Origin: CF-118 sp035934385
GTDB taxonomy: Bacteria; Chloroflexota; Dormibacteria; Dormibacterales; Dormibacteraceae
Direction: 5' to 3'
DNA: 64,000 nt
NCBI GenBank assembly: GCA_035934385.1
Contig: DASYXY010000008.1
Location: 70,112-134,111, forward strand
Under the pieces are notes generated by a model that saw nothing but the letters and a program-made list of their open reading frames with translations, did no database searches and was not told where the DNA came from. Below, in pieces: positions 1 to 7,233 of the stretch. Made by a program: the position numbers and the translations under genes. Position 1 is the first letter of the stretch; every line of letters begins with the position of its first letter.

Positions 1-2
1 GC

Positions 3-59
3 ATCGCGCTCGAGGATTCGAAGGAGGGTGTTCGTTGGCGCCGCATCGCAAAGGTGTAG
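3..59 (+). CDS. cysS: Cysteinyl-tRNA synthetase, C-terminal end (partial)
   Basis: Only the last 18 codons and the TAG stop are inside the window. The frame reads IALEDSKEGVRWRR and then IAKV. This matches the extreme C-terminus of bacterial CysRS, where a 'LEDT..GTRWRR' tail is typical. The enzyme charges tRNA-Cys in the cytoplasm. The identification is supported by context: cysS lies directly upstream of rlmB and a YacP/Rae1 nuclease in many Gram-positive bacteria, and rlmB follows here with an overlap of about 25 bases. The Shine-Dalgarno for rlmB lies inside this coding end. The fragment is short, so the call rests on the tail motif plus synteny. Confidence 0.72.
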   Translation: MALEDSKEGVRWRRIAKV

Positions 60-799
60 CCCTCACCGAACCCTCTCCCAGAGGGAGAGGGGAGCAGCCG
101 GCCGTCATCCACGGCCGCAACGCCGTGCTCGAGGCCGCCCGCGCCGGACGGGTCGCGCGCCTCTACCAGGCCGACGGCCTGGGCCACGACCCACGCCTCG
201 ACGAGCTCGCGACGCTCGTCCGGGTCGAGATCGTGCCCGCCGAGCGGATCGACGCGATCGTTTCGGGCGTGCACCAGGGCGTCGCCGCGGAGCTGAAGCC
301 GCGACGCGAGTGGAGCCTGCGAGACCTGCTGGCAACCGAACCGTCGCTGCTCGTGGCGCTCGACTCGATCATGGATCCGCAGAATCTCGGGGCCATCATC
401 CGGAGCGCCGAGGTCGCCGGCGCGGATGGCGCGATCGTTCCGGAGCACCGCAGCGCGCCGCTCTCGCCGGCGGCCGTGAAAGCAAGCTCCGGCGCGAGCG
501 AGCTGATGCCCATCGCGCGCGTGTCGGGCATGCCCTCGGCCGTCGCCGAGGTCAAGCGCTCAGGCATCTGGTGCGCAGCGCTGGACGTGCGCGGAGACAC
601 ATGGCCGTGGGACTTCGACCTCACGCAGCGCGTCTGCGTCGTCGTCGGTGGCGAGGGCCAGGGCGTTCACCGGCTGGTGCTGGAGCGATGCGACGTGCGT
701 CTGCGTTTGCCAGTGAAGGGACGAATCGGCAGCTTCAACGCATCGGCCGCGGCGGCTGCGCTGCTTTACGAGATCACGCGGCAGCGCTCCCTACACTGA
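35..799 (+). CDS. rlmB: 23S rRNA (guanosine-2'-O-)-methyltransferase RlmB-type, SpoU family
   Basis: SpoU/TrmH (SPOUT) methyltransferase that uses SAM to 2'-O-methylate a guanosine in 23S rRNA. The substrate-binding N-domain begins with GRNAVLEA near residue 28. SPOUT motif I is NLGAIIRSAEVAGADG from residue 117, motif II is VVGGEGQGV around residue 203, and motif III is IGSFNASAA around residue 231; together they form the knotted SAM site. The total of 254 aa is normal for the family. I chose the TTG at 35 because AAGGAGG (21-27) lies 7 bases upstream and no ATG/GTG/TTG remains before the GRNAV motif. The first 22 or so residues are extra and are encoded partly by an inverted repeat (71-91). 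The gene overlaps cysS and is followed 7 bases later by the Clp-N/M50 gene. Confidence 0.9.
   Translation: MAPHRKGVALTEPSPRGRGEQPAVIHGRNAVLEAARAGRVARLYQADGLGHDPRLDELATLVRVEIVPAERIDAIVSGVHQGVAAELKPRREWSLRDLLATEPSLLVALDSIMDPQNLGAIIRSAEVAGADGAIVPEHRSAPLSPAAVKASSGASELMPIARVSGMPSAVAEVKRSGIWCAALDVRGDTWPWDFDLTQRVCVVVGGEGQGVHRLVLERCDVRLRLPVKGRIGSFNASAAAAALLYEITRQRSLH
71..91. repeat. Perfect 9-bp inverted repeat inside the 5' end of rlmB
   Basis: CCCTCTCCC (71-79), the 3-base spacer AGA, then GGGAGAGGG (83-91). The sequence just before it (CCTCACCGAA) resembles the start of a dispersed GC-rich palindromic element known from many bacteria. Here it is translated as part of the non-conserved N-terminal extension of RlmB, 36 bases after the TTG start. 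A hairpin this close to the ribosome-binding site could damp translation initiation. Whether it is a mobile repeat needs a genome copy count. Confidence 0.6.
792..797 (+). promoter_or_regulatory. -10-like box TACACT upstream of the M50 gene
   Basis: TACACT ends 9 bases before the GTG start at 807. This is the spacing expected for a leaderless or near-leaderless transcript. No clear -35 box is visible. It lies inside the last codons of rlmB, so it would be an internal operon promoter. Confidence 0.35.
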
Positions 800-806
800 A
801 AGCCCG

Positions 807-2090
807 GTGCCCAACGCCACCATCGCCCTCGATCGAGCGTCAGCGGATATTCCGCTGACACGCGCTGCGCGCGAGGATCTCGAGCGCGCCGCGAACGAAG
901 CCGCCCAGCGCGGCGCCGAAGAGTCAAACCCGGTCGACGTCCTGCGGGCGGTGCTGTCCAACAGGGGCTCGCTTGCAATCACCACCATCCGCAGCCTCGG
1001 CACTGACCCTGCCGTGGTGGCGACGGCGCTATCGGGCGACGGAGCCGCATCGACTCTGCCGCTCCGCCAGTTGCTCGTCAACGCCAACCGCGAGGCGCAG
1101 GTGCTCGGCCACTACTCGGTCGACTCGATCCACCTCCTGCTCGCGCTGCTCTACTCGGATTCGCCCGCCACCTCCGCGGCTCTGCAGCGGGCGGGCCTCA
1201 CGATGTACGACCTCCGCCGCCACCTGCAGACCGGCGCAAGGCCGGACGCTCCCATCGCCGCCGCGCCGCCGTCCGCTGCTCGGGCCCCCGACCGCGCGCT
1301 GCGCAGGCGCCCGTTGCCGCGACTGCGCGGAGTGGTGACCGTCAGTCCGATCTTCCTCGCGCTGCTCGGCGTGGTGGCGGTGACCGGTGCGGTCCTGTGG
1401 TTCGACGTGCTGCCCCAATACGTCACCGTCGTAACTGTTGCCTTCGTGGCCGCAGGCTGGATCGCGACTTTGTGCGTGCACGAGTTCTCCCACGCCCTGG
1501 CCGGATATCTGGGCGGCGACACGTCGATGCCGAGCTCCGGCTATTTGAGCCTCAACCCGCTGCGCTACACGCATCTCCTCATGAGCATCGCGTTGCCGGC
1601 GGTGTTCCTCCTGCTTGGTGGGATCCCTTTACCAGGCGGCGCTGTCTACATCAACACCGCTGCGCTGCGCGGCAAGCGCTGGGAGACTGCGGTGGCGTTG
1701 GCCGGTCCACTCGGCACACTCGTTTGTGGGCTCGTCATCGCCGGTGCGATGGCGGCCACGTTCCGGCTGGGCGTCATCACGCGAGGCAACCTGGAGTTCT
1801 TCGCGGCCCTCGCCTTTTTGGGCGCCATCGAGATGTACGTGCTCGTGCTGACCCTCCTGCCGGTACCGCCGCTTGACGGGTTCGCCGCCATCAGGCCCTG
1901 GCTGCCGTATGGAGTGCAGGCGTGGGCATCGCGCATAGGCTGGTACGGGCTGGTCCTACTGTTCTTCGCGATCTGGTACGTGCCCGCCATCGGCGCCCCC
2001 ATCAGCGGCGCGGGCGACTTTCTGAGCGGTCTTGTCGGCCTCGACCCTTCCCTCGTCTCCCTGGGCGCGCAGAATTTCCGGTTTCGTTGA
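807..2090 (+). CDS. Clp-N domain / site-2 protease (M50-like) fusion membrane protein
   Basis: Residues about 15-145 look like a Clp N-terminal double repeat (substrate or adaptor docking domain of ClpA/ClpC), with the recognisable features LTRAAREDLERAANEA and YSVDSIHLLLALL. A basic Pro/Ala/Arg linker follows, then a polytopic membrane region from about residue 175. This region holds the zinc-metalloprotease motif HEFSH (225-229) and the third metal-ligand motif PVPPLDG (Asp357), both diagnostic of site-2 proteases that cut within the membrane. Several hydrophobic segments flank them. The fusion could bring Clp-type substrate recognition to an intramembrane protease; that is inference. The start is GTG at 807, 7 bases after rlmB. 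The gene is part of the compact rlmB-pyk run and is not a usual member of this cluster. Confidence 0.82.
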   Translation: MPNATIALDRASADIPLTRAAREDLERAANEAAQRGAEESNPVDVLRAVLSNRGSLAITTIRSLGTDPAVVATALSGDGAASTLPLRQLLVNANREAQVLGHYSVDSIHLLLALLYSDSPATSAALQRAGLTMYDLRRHLQTGARPDAPIAAAPPSAARAPDRALRRRPLPRLRGVVTVSPIFLALLGVVAVTGAVLWFDVLPQYVTVVTVAFVAAGWIATLCVHEFSHALAGYLGGDTSMPSSGYLSLNPLRYTHLLMSIALPAVFLLLGGIPLPGGAVYINTAALRGKRWETAVALAGPLGTLVCGLVIAGAMAATFRLGVITRGNLEFFAALAFLGAIEMYVLVLTLLPVPPLDGFAAIRPWLPYGVQAWASRIGWYGLVLLFFAIWYVPAIGAPISGAGDFLSGLVGLDPSLVSLGAQNFRFR

Positions 2091-2092
2091 GA

Positions 2093-2530
2093 GTGGAACG
2101 CCTCATCGTCGACGGCTACAACGTCACGCACGCGTGGCCGGAGCTGAAAGAGCTGATGCGCTTCTCGCTCGAAGCGGCGCGCGACCGGCTCATCGAGCGT
2201 CTCGCGACCTACGCCCAGGTACGCAGCGCGGATGTGACTGTGGTGTTCGACGCGCACCGCACCTCGGCCGCGAGCAACAGCAGCCAGCAGGTCGACGGAG
2301 TGCGCGTCGTGTTCACGCGTAAAGGGCACTCCGCGGACCACGCGATCGAGCGGCTCGCGTACACGCTCGCGGGCGATGGCAACCCGATCACCGTCGCGAC
2401 CTCGGACCGTTTTCAACGCGACCTGGTGCGCGGCATGGGCGGCGCGGTCATCAGCGCCCTCGAGCTCGAGCGGCAGGTGATCGAGGCCGAAAAGGAGCTG
2501 GGGCGGTCCGTGGACCGCTACGCGCGTTGA
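2093..2530 (+). CDS. NYN-domain ribonuclease, YacP/Rae1 family
   Basis: A 145-aa protein. It begins MERLIVDGYNVTHAW, the hallmark DGYN motif of the NYN/PIN-like nuclease fold. Acidic metal-binding residues recur in VVFDAH and in VATSDRFQRD. Family members such as Bacillus Rae1 cut mRNA in a ribosome-dependent way. The neighbourhood agrees, since yacP follows rlmB in the cysS-rlmB-yacP-secE-nusG segment of many Gram-positives. I chose GTG at 2093, 2 bases after the previous stop; a TTG at 2087 overlapping that stop is the alternative. The 3' end overlaps the pyruvate kinase start by 4 bases (TTGA), which implies translational coupling. Confidence 0.85.
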   Translation: MERLIVDGYNVTHAWPELKELMRFSLEAARDRLIERLATYAQVRSADVTVVFDAHRTSAASNSSQQVDGVRVVFTRKGHSADHAIERLAYTLAGDGNPITVATSDRFQRDLVRGMGGAVISALELERQVIEAEKELGRSVDRYAR

Positions 2531-3933
2531 TCCGCCGCACCCGCATCGTCTGCACACTCGGACCGTCGAGCTCCTCGCCCGCGGTGCTGAGGAACCTCAT
2601 CCAGTCGGGCATGGACGTGGCCCGCCTCAACTTCTCGCATGGCGACCCCGACACTCACCGGCGTGCCGCGGCCGACGTGCGTGCGGCGGCGCAGGCAGTG
2701 GGGAGGCCGGTCGCGATCATCGGCGACCTGCAGGGGCCGAAGATCCGCACCGGCCCACTCGACTCGTCGTTCATGCGGCTGGTGAGAGGCCGCGAGGTGG
2801 TGCTCACCGCTTCGCACCGCCAGGACCCGAACGAGATCGAGGTGAGCCATGTCGAGCTCATCGAGTCGGTCCGGAAGGGCGATCGTGTGCTGCTCGACGA
2901 CGGCCGGATCGAGCTCACCGTCAAGTCAGTTTCAGGCGGTCGCGCTGTATGCACGGTTGTGCGTGGCGGCTTGCTCGGTGAGCGCAAGGGGGTGTCGGTG
3001 CCGGGCCGCACCCCGCCGCTGCCCGCGCTGACCGACAAGGACATCAGCGACCTGAAGCTGGCCGTCGAGATCGGCGTCGACTACGTGGCGCTGTCATTCG
3101 TGCGCAAGCCCGACGACGTGCTCATGTGCCAGCGCCACCTTGCCGGGCTCAGCTGCACCGCGCCCGTGATCGCCAAGCTCGAGAAGGTCGAGGCGATCCG
3201 CGAGCTGAGCGAAATCCTCGAGGTAGCGGGCGCGGTCATGGTCGCGCGCGGCGACCTCGGGGTCGAGCTTCGCCTCGGCGAGCTGCCGGCGGTGCAGAAA
3301 GAGGTCATCGATCGCGCCAACCGCGCCGGCGTGCCGGTGATCACCGCCACCGAGATGCTGGAGTCGATGGTCACCTCGAACAGGCCCACTCGCGCGGAGG
3401 CCTCTGATGTCGCCAACGCGATCTGGGACGGCACCGACGCGGTGATGCTTTCCCAGGAGACGTCGGTCGGCGCGCACCCGGTCGAGGCCGTGCGAGCCAT
3501 GGCGCGCATCTGTCTTTCGGCGCAGCGCCACGCGTCCTTCCAGCGCCAGCGCCAGATCTGGCGCGAGCCCGGCCAGGTGGGCAGCGCGATCGCGCACGCG
3601 GCCGCGGCCAGCGCGGAGGAGCTGAAAGCCCGCGTCATCATCGCGTTCACCGAGTCGGGTACGACCGCGCTGCGGTGCAGCAAGGCCCGGCCGCATGTTC
3701 CGGTCATCGCCGCAAGCCCGCACGAAGAGGTGCTGCGCAGGACGGCGCTGTACGCGGGGGTGGTGCCGCTGCTCGTGGCGCAGGGCCGCGACACCGATGA
3801 GATGTTCGCGAACGCAACGGAGGCGGCCGTTCGCGGCGGGTTCGTGCGCGAGGGCGACCGGGTGGTGATCGTGGCGGGAGTTCCGGTCGGGCAGCCGGGC
3901 CAGACGAACCTGCTGAAGGTGGAGACGGTCTAG
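2527..3933 (+). CDS. pyk: Pyruvate kinase
   Basis: Catalyses phosphoenolpyruvate + ADP to pyruvate + ATP, the last step of glycolysis, in the cytoplasm. The 468-aa protein shows the full set of motifs: TLGPSS and RLNFSHG near the N-terminus, DLQGPKIRTG, the catalytic-lysine segment IAKLEKVEA, the Mg-binding MVARGDLGVE, the signature TATEMLESM, and the downstream block RPTRAEASDVANAIWDGTDA. A C-terminal allosteric domain is present; the extra phosphohistidine domain found in Bacillus is absent. The start is a TTG overlapping the NYN stop by 4 bases, so pyk is co-translated with the RNA-processing genes. Pyruvate kinase is not a standard member of this segment. Confidence 0.95.
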   Translation: MIRRTRIVCTLGPSSSSPAVLRNLIQSGMDVARLNFSHGDPDTHRRAAADVRAAAQAVGRPVAIIGDLQGPKIRTGPLDSSFMRLVRGREVVLTASHRQDPNEIEVSHVELIESVRKGDRVLLDDGRIELTVKSVSGGRAVCTVVRGGLLGERKGVSVPGRTPPLPALTDKDISDLKLAVEIGVDYVALSFVRKPDDVLMCQRHLAGLSCTAPVIAKLEKVEAIRELSEILEVAGAVMVARGDLGVELRLGELPAVQKEVIDRANRAGVPVITATEMLESMVTSNRPTRAEASDVANAIWDGTDAVMLSQETSVGAHPVEAVRAMARICLSAQRHASFQRQRQIWREPGQVGSAIAHAAAASAEELKARVIIAFTESGTTALRCSKARPHVPVIAASPHEEVLRRTALYAGVVPLLVAQGRDTDEMFANATEAAVRGGFVREGDRVVIVAGVPVGQPGQTNLLKVETV

Positions 3934-3984
3934 CGCCCGAGTTCGGCCGGCGGGTTCCGATGACGCCTTTGGCGCGAGTGCGTC

Positions 3985-3990
3985 TACAGT
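3985..3990 (+). promoter_or_regulatory. -10-like box TACAGT before the duplicated protein gene
   Basis: TACAGT ends 9 bases before the TTG at 4000, the same geometry as at 792 and 5830. ATGACG at 3960 is a poor -35 candidate because its spacing is 19 bases. A leaderless or very short leader is implied. Confidence 0.3.
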
Positions 3991-3999
3991 TTTTGGATC

Positions 4000-5820
4000 T
4001 TGTCTGGGGTACTCGCGGGCGCAGGGGAGCGCTATGGGCCGAACACAGCCGAGGTGACCGCCTTCATCGCGTCGGTCGGCCGGCTCTCGCCTTCCAGGTG
4101 GAAGAAGGTGCTCGCGGCCCGGGAGTCCACGATCAGGGTGACGAGGGACGGTGCCGGGCAGCCGGCCGAGATCGTCCGCGCGATGCTCGGCAGCGCGCCC
4201 AACGGCGCCGCCACATTGCCGGAGCCGATGTCAAACGTCGCGACCGACCTGGCGGCGATCCTGGCCAAGCGCTCCGACGCGGAGGCGGTGGCCGCGTGGC
4301 AGGCTGCCTCCGCCCTCGTGCGCCGGCGGCAGCTTTCAGCGCTGACCTTCGCCGCGCACTACGCCCCGTTCGCGTCTGTCATCCCTCCGGTGCCGGCCGG
4401 GGAGCTACCGCCGATCGTCGAGCGTTTCGCCAACGCGCTGAAGTGGCTGAGCGCGCCGCAGTGGGAATCGCTGTCGCGGCAGTGGTCGCTCGACCGAGAG
4501 TCGTCCGCGATCCTGCTTCAGGCGGCGCTGAAGAGCCGGGCGCGCGAATCTGAGGAAGCCGTGGCGATCGCCGCCATCGCCGTCGCTCCCAAGCACATCG
4601 CGGGCGACGCGGGGTGGGCGGCGGTGAAGACCGCGGTGCATGGAGGGCGGGTGCTCAGCTCGATGAATGAGCTGACTGCGGAGCAGCTGCAGGTCCTCTG
4701 GGCTCCGCTCGAAGCGGCCGTCGCGCTGCGGTCGCTGACCGACGCGCCCGTCTCCGAAAAGCCGTCGCGAGCGAGGGTCAAGAAAGCGCCGCCCCCTGAA
4801 GCGGAGCCATTAAAGGCCGTCGAGAAGAAACCAGCACTGGCCCGGCCGCGCGCCGAGGCTGCGTACGGGCCCAACACCGCCGAGGTCGCGGCATTCGTGA
4901 AGGCGCTGCCGGAGCTGTCGGCCATCCAGTGGCTGCGCGTGCTGGACCGCAGGCAGCTCGTCGCCAGCGTCACCCGTGAGGGGGAAGACGAGCCCGCTGT
5001 GGTGGTGCGCTCGATCCTGGCCGCCGCCAGGGCGTCGACCGGCATGGAGCCCGGGCCGCGCTGCGCTGTGTTCTCGGCGGTGGAGCGCGCCGCGTTTGCG
5101 GTGGCCGCCCGCGGCCGCCTGAGCGACGAGCTGTTTTACGAGCACTACGGCGCGGTCGCGGAAGTTGTGCCGGCCCGCGACGCCGACAGCGCATCGTTCG
5201 CAGCGCGAATCGCGGCGCTGAACCCGGAGGAGTGGATCCGCCTCGCGGCCGTGGCGCCCGCGGCTGACGAGGGCGCCGTCCAGCCGCTCGTCAACGCCGC
5301 CGACGCCCTCGCCCCGCATCTCGAACAGCGCACGGACGCAGAGGTTGTGGTCGCGTGGCAGGCGCTGACGGCCCTGGTCCGCCGTCACCGGCTTTCGCCG
5401 GTGAAGTTCGCGGTTTCCTACGCGCCGTTGGCCTCGGCCGTGGTCATGACCAGGCCGCGCGCGATCGCGCCGGTCGTGCAACGGTACCTGACCGCGGTGG
5501 GCCGGCTGAGCGCGCACCAGTGCTCCGTGCTCGCCGAGCCGTGGCTGTTGGCGGACGATGTTTCCAATGCGCTCGCGCGTGCGACCGCCGGCGCCTCCAC
5601 GCGCGCCGCCGAAGAGGCGGCCGCGCTGGCCGCGCTCGTGACCGTGCCCATGCGAGTCTCCGGCGATGCGGGCTGGGCCGCCTGCAAGACCGCGACGTTC
5701 GGCGGCCGGGTAATCGCGGCGCGGTCGAAGCTGAGCGACGAGGAGCTGCTTGCGCTCTGGAAGCCGCTCGAGCGCGCGATTCCGCTCGCGTCGCTAGCGG
5801 CCCCGACCAGGTCGCGCTGA
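4000..5820 (+). CDS. Internally duplicated protein of unknown function
   Basis: I do not recognise a family. The 606-aa protein consists of two related halves (about residues 12-250 and 290-606) joined by a Pro/Lys/Ala-rich linker. Matching blocks are YGPNTAEVTAF / YGPNTAEVAAF, then VTRDGAGQPA / VTREGEDEPA, then AWQAASALVRRRQLS / AWQALTALVRRHRLS, then GDAGWAAVKTAVHGGRV / GDAGWAACKTATFGGRV, then LWAPLEAAVAL / LWKPLERAIPL. The protein is Ala/Leu-rich, probably all-helical and cytosolic, with no signal peptide or membrane segment. The start is TTG at 4000, with GTG at 4054 as an alternative; there is no convincing Shine-Dalgarno. It stands alone on + between pyk and the LmbE gene. The conserved W and GG positions in both halves suggest a real fold rather than low complexity. 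Confidence 0.75.
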   Translation: MSGVLAGAGERYGPNTAEVTAFIASVGRLSPSRWKKVLAARESTIRVTRDGAGQPAEIVRAMLGSAPNGAATLPEPMSNVATDLAAILAKRSDAEAVAAWQAASALVRRRQLSALTFAAHYAPFASVIPPVPAGELPPIVERFANALKWLSAPQWESLSRQWSLDRESSAILLQAALKSRARESEEAVAIAAIAVAPKHIAGDAGWAAVKTAVHGGRVLSSMNELTAEQLQVLWAPLEAAVALRSLTDAPVSEKPSRARVKKAPPPEAEPLKAVEKKPALARPRAEAAYGPNTAEVAAFVKALPELSAIQWLRVLDRRQLVASVTREGEDEPAVVVRSILAAARASTGMEPGPRCAVFSAVERAAFAVAARGRLSDELFYEHYGAVAEVVPARDADSASFAARIAALNPEEWIRLAAVAPAADEGAVQPLVNAADALAPHLEQRTDAEVVVAWQALTALVRRHRLSPVKFAVSYAPLASAVVMTRPRAIAPVVQRYLTAVGRLSAHQCSVLAEPWLLADDVSNALARATAGASTRAAEEAAALAALVTVPMRVSGDAGWAACKTATFGGRVIAARSKLSDEELLALWKPLERAIPLASLAAPTRSR

Positions 5821-5826
5821 CAACAC

Positions 5827-5835
5827 TGCTTAAAT
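5827..5835 (+). promoter_or_regulatory. Extended -10 (TGC-TTAAAT), leaderless promoter of the LmbE gene
   Basis: TG at 5827-5828, one base, then TTAAAT (5830-5835) lies 7 bases upstream of the ATG at 5843. A start site 7 bases after the -10 would coincide with the A of the ATG, giving a leaderless mRNA. The region is AT-rich against a GC-rich background. No Shine-Dalgarno is present. Confidence 0.5.
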
Positions 5836-5842
5836 TGAGTTG

Positions 5843-6613
5843 ATGGCCAAGAAGAAAATCCAGCGCAAGCGCGCGCCGCGCGCATCGAATCGCAGCAACT
5901 CCCATGATCCGAAGTTCGAGCGGGTGCTTGCCGTTTTCGCGCATCCCGACGACCCGGAGTTCGGCGCGGGCGGATCCATGGCGAAGCTCGCGATCGACGG
6001 CGCCGCCGTGACCTACGTGGTCGTGACCGACGGATCGCAGGGGGGCGAGGACCCGAAACAGAAGGACTCGGAGCTCGTGTCGATTCGCCAGCGCGAGCAG
6101 CGAGCCGCGGCCCGGGTGCTCGGCATCAAGAAGGTCGAGTTCCTCGGCTACAAGGACGGCCACCTGGCGCCCGACCTGAAGCTGCGGCGGGACATCGTGC
6201 GCATGATCAGGAAGCACAAGCCGCAGCTAGTCATCACGCATCTCCCCGGGCGCGTGCTCGATGCGCCGATGGGCGGCTCGCATCCGGATCACCTGGCGGT
6301 CGGCGAAGCGACCATGGCGGCGGTGTATCCCGACTCGCGTAATCCGCGGGCGTTTCGTGGACTGCTCAAGCAGGGTTACCAGCCGCACGTGGTCAACGAG
6401 GTGTGGATCCCTTACTGGACGCTCGGCGATTACTTCGTCGACATCAGCAAGACGCTCGACCTGAAGCTCGCCGCCCTGCACAAGCACAAGAGCCAGGTCG
6501 CGAAGCCTGGGCAGGAATGGGACATCGACAAGTGGGTGCGCAAGCGCCACCGCGACATCGGCAAGAAGGGCGGATATCGGTACGCCGAATCGTTCAAGCG
6601 GATAAAGGTTTAG
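5843..6613 (+). CDS. PIG-L / LmbE family zinc-dependent N-deacetylase
   Basis: A 256-aa protein. After a basic N-terminus (KKKIQRKRAPRA) comes AVFAHPDDPEFGAGG with the zinc-binding HPDD motif (His34, Asp36-37), then VVVTDGSQGGED, and the third zinc ligand in SHPDH (His147/His150). LmbE proteins remove acetyl groups from GlcNAc-linked substrates, for example in mycothiol, bacillithiol or glycolipid synthesis. The substrate here cannot be told from sequence. I preferred the ATG at 5843 to the adjacent TTG at 5840. The gene is convergent with the SGNH hydrolase; their 3' ends overlap by 4 bases. Confidence 0.9.
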   Translation: MAKKKIQRKRAPRASNRSNSHDPKFERVLAVFAHPDDPEFGAGGSMAKLAIDGAAVTYVVVTDGSQGGEDPKQKDSELVSIRQREQRAAARVLGIKKVEFLGYKDGHLAPDLKLRRDIVRMIRKHKPQLVITHLPGRVLDAPMGGSHPDHLAVGEATMAAVYPDSRNPRAFRGLLKQGYQPHVVNEVWIPYWTLGDYFVDISKTLDLKLAALHKHKSQVAKPGQEWDIDKWVRKRHRDIGKKGGYRYAESFKRIKV

Positions 6614-7233
6614 ACCGAGCTCCACGCGTCGCGCACGCACGACCAGATCTCTTCTGCCCACGCTGCGTACTGGATATCGCCCGGGTGCAGCTGGTCTGAC
6701 GCGATCCACCCTGCCGAGCTGCTCGCGCGCGAGCTGACCTCGGTGAGGTCCACCCACGTGAAGCGTCTCGATTCGGCCTCGAGCTTCGCAACCGCGTTGA
6801 ACTCCTCGGTGAGCCTCCGCAATCGCGCGGGATCGCCGAACTCGCGCGCCGCCGGGACGATCGACCAGTTGGGGATGGAGGCCGCCGCGACACGTCCAGC
6901 TTGCAGGTGCGTGGCCGCGATCGCGTCGTGGATCTCGACCAGCGACTCGCGGTACTGCTCAACGCTGCGACCCTGCACCAGGTCGTTGACGCCGATGAGC
7001 ACGCTCACAAGGTCGGGCTTGAGGTCGGTGATGTAGCCGAGCTCCTTCGCGATCAGGTCGATGGTCGTGAAGCCGTTGACCGCCGGATTGACGAGCTCGA
7101 CCTCGCGCCCGCTTGCCTCCTGCACTTGCGTCGCCAGCAGCGTCGGAAAATTGCGCGACTCGTGCGAGGCCCCGGTGCCGATGGTGTACGAGTCACCCAG
7201 AGCGAGGTAAACGATTGGCTTAGCGCTGGATAT
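6610..7233 (-). CDS. SGNH/GDSL-type esterase or lipase without a canonical start codon
   Basis: The frame contains all SGNH blocks. ALGDSYTIGTG (7200-7168) holds the nucleophile Ser, GVND provides block III, and DQLHPGD near the C-terminus carries the catalytic Asp and His. Such enzymes hydrolyse ester or acyl bonds. The problem is the start: going upstream from the GDS block, the frame stays open to a TGA near 7280 but holds no ATG, GTG or TTG. A GTG at 7125 would remove block I and is rejected. The nearest near-cognates are ATA at 7233, with GGAG 11 bases upstream, and ATC at 7215. An ATG at 7250 is out of frame, so a one-base indel (natural or sequencing) is possible. The 5' end overlaps the dehydrogenase gene, with which it would be co-transcribed. 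Confidence 0.72.
   Translation of the reverse strand: MSSAKPIVYLALGDSYTIGTGASHESRNFPTLLATQVQEASGREVELVNPAVNGFTTIDLIAKELGYITDLKPDLVSVLIGVNDLVQGRSVEQYRESLVEIHDAIAATHLQAGRVAAASIPNWSIVPAAREFGDPARLRRLTEEFNAVAKLEAESRRFTWVDLTEVSSRASSSAGWIASDQLHPGDIQYAAWAEEIWSCVRDAWSSV

Noticed and set aside
28..858. 276-codon frame overlapping rlmB
   Set aside because: Arg-rich composition without motifs; the rlmB frame carries all SPOUT motifs.
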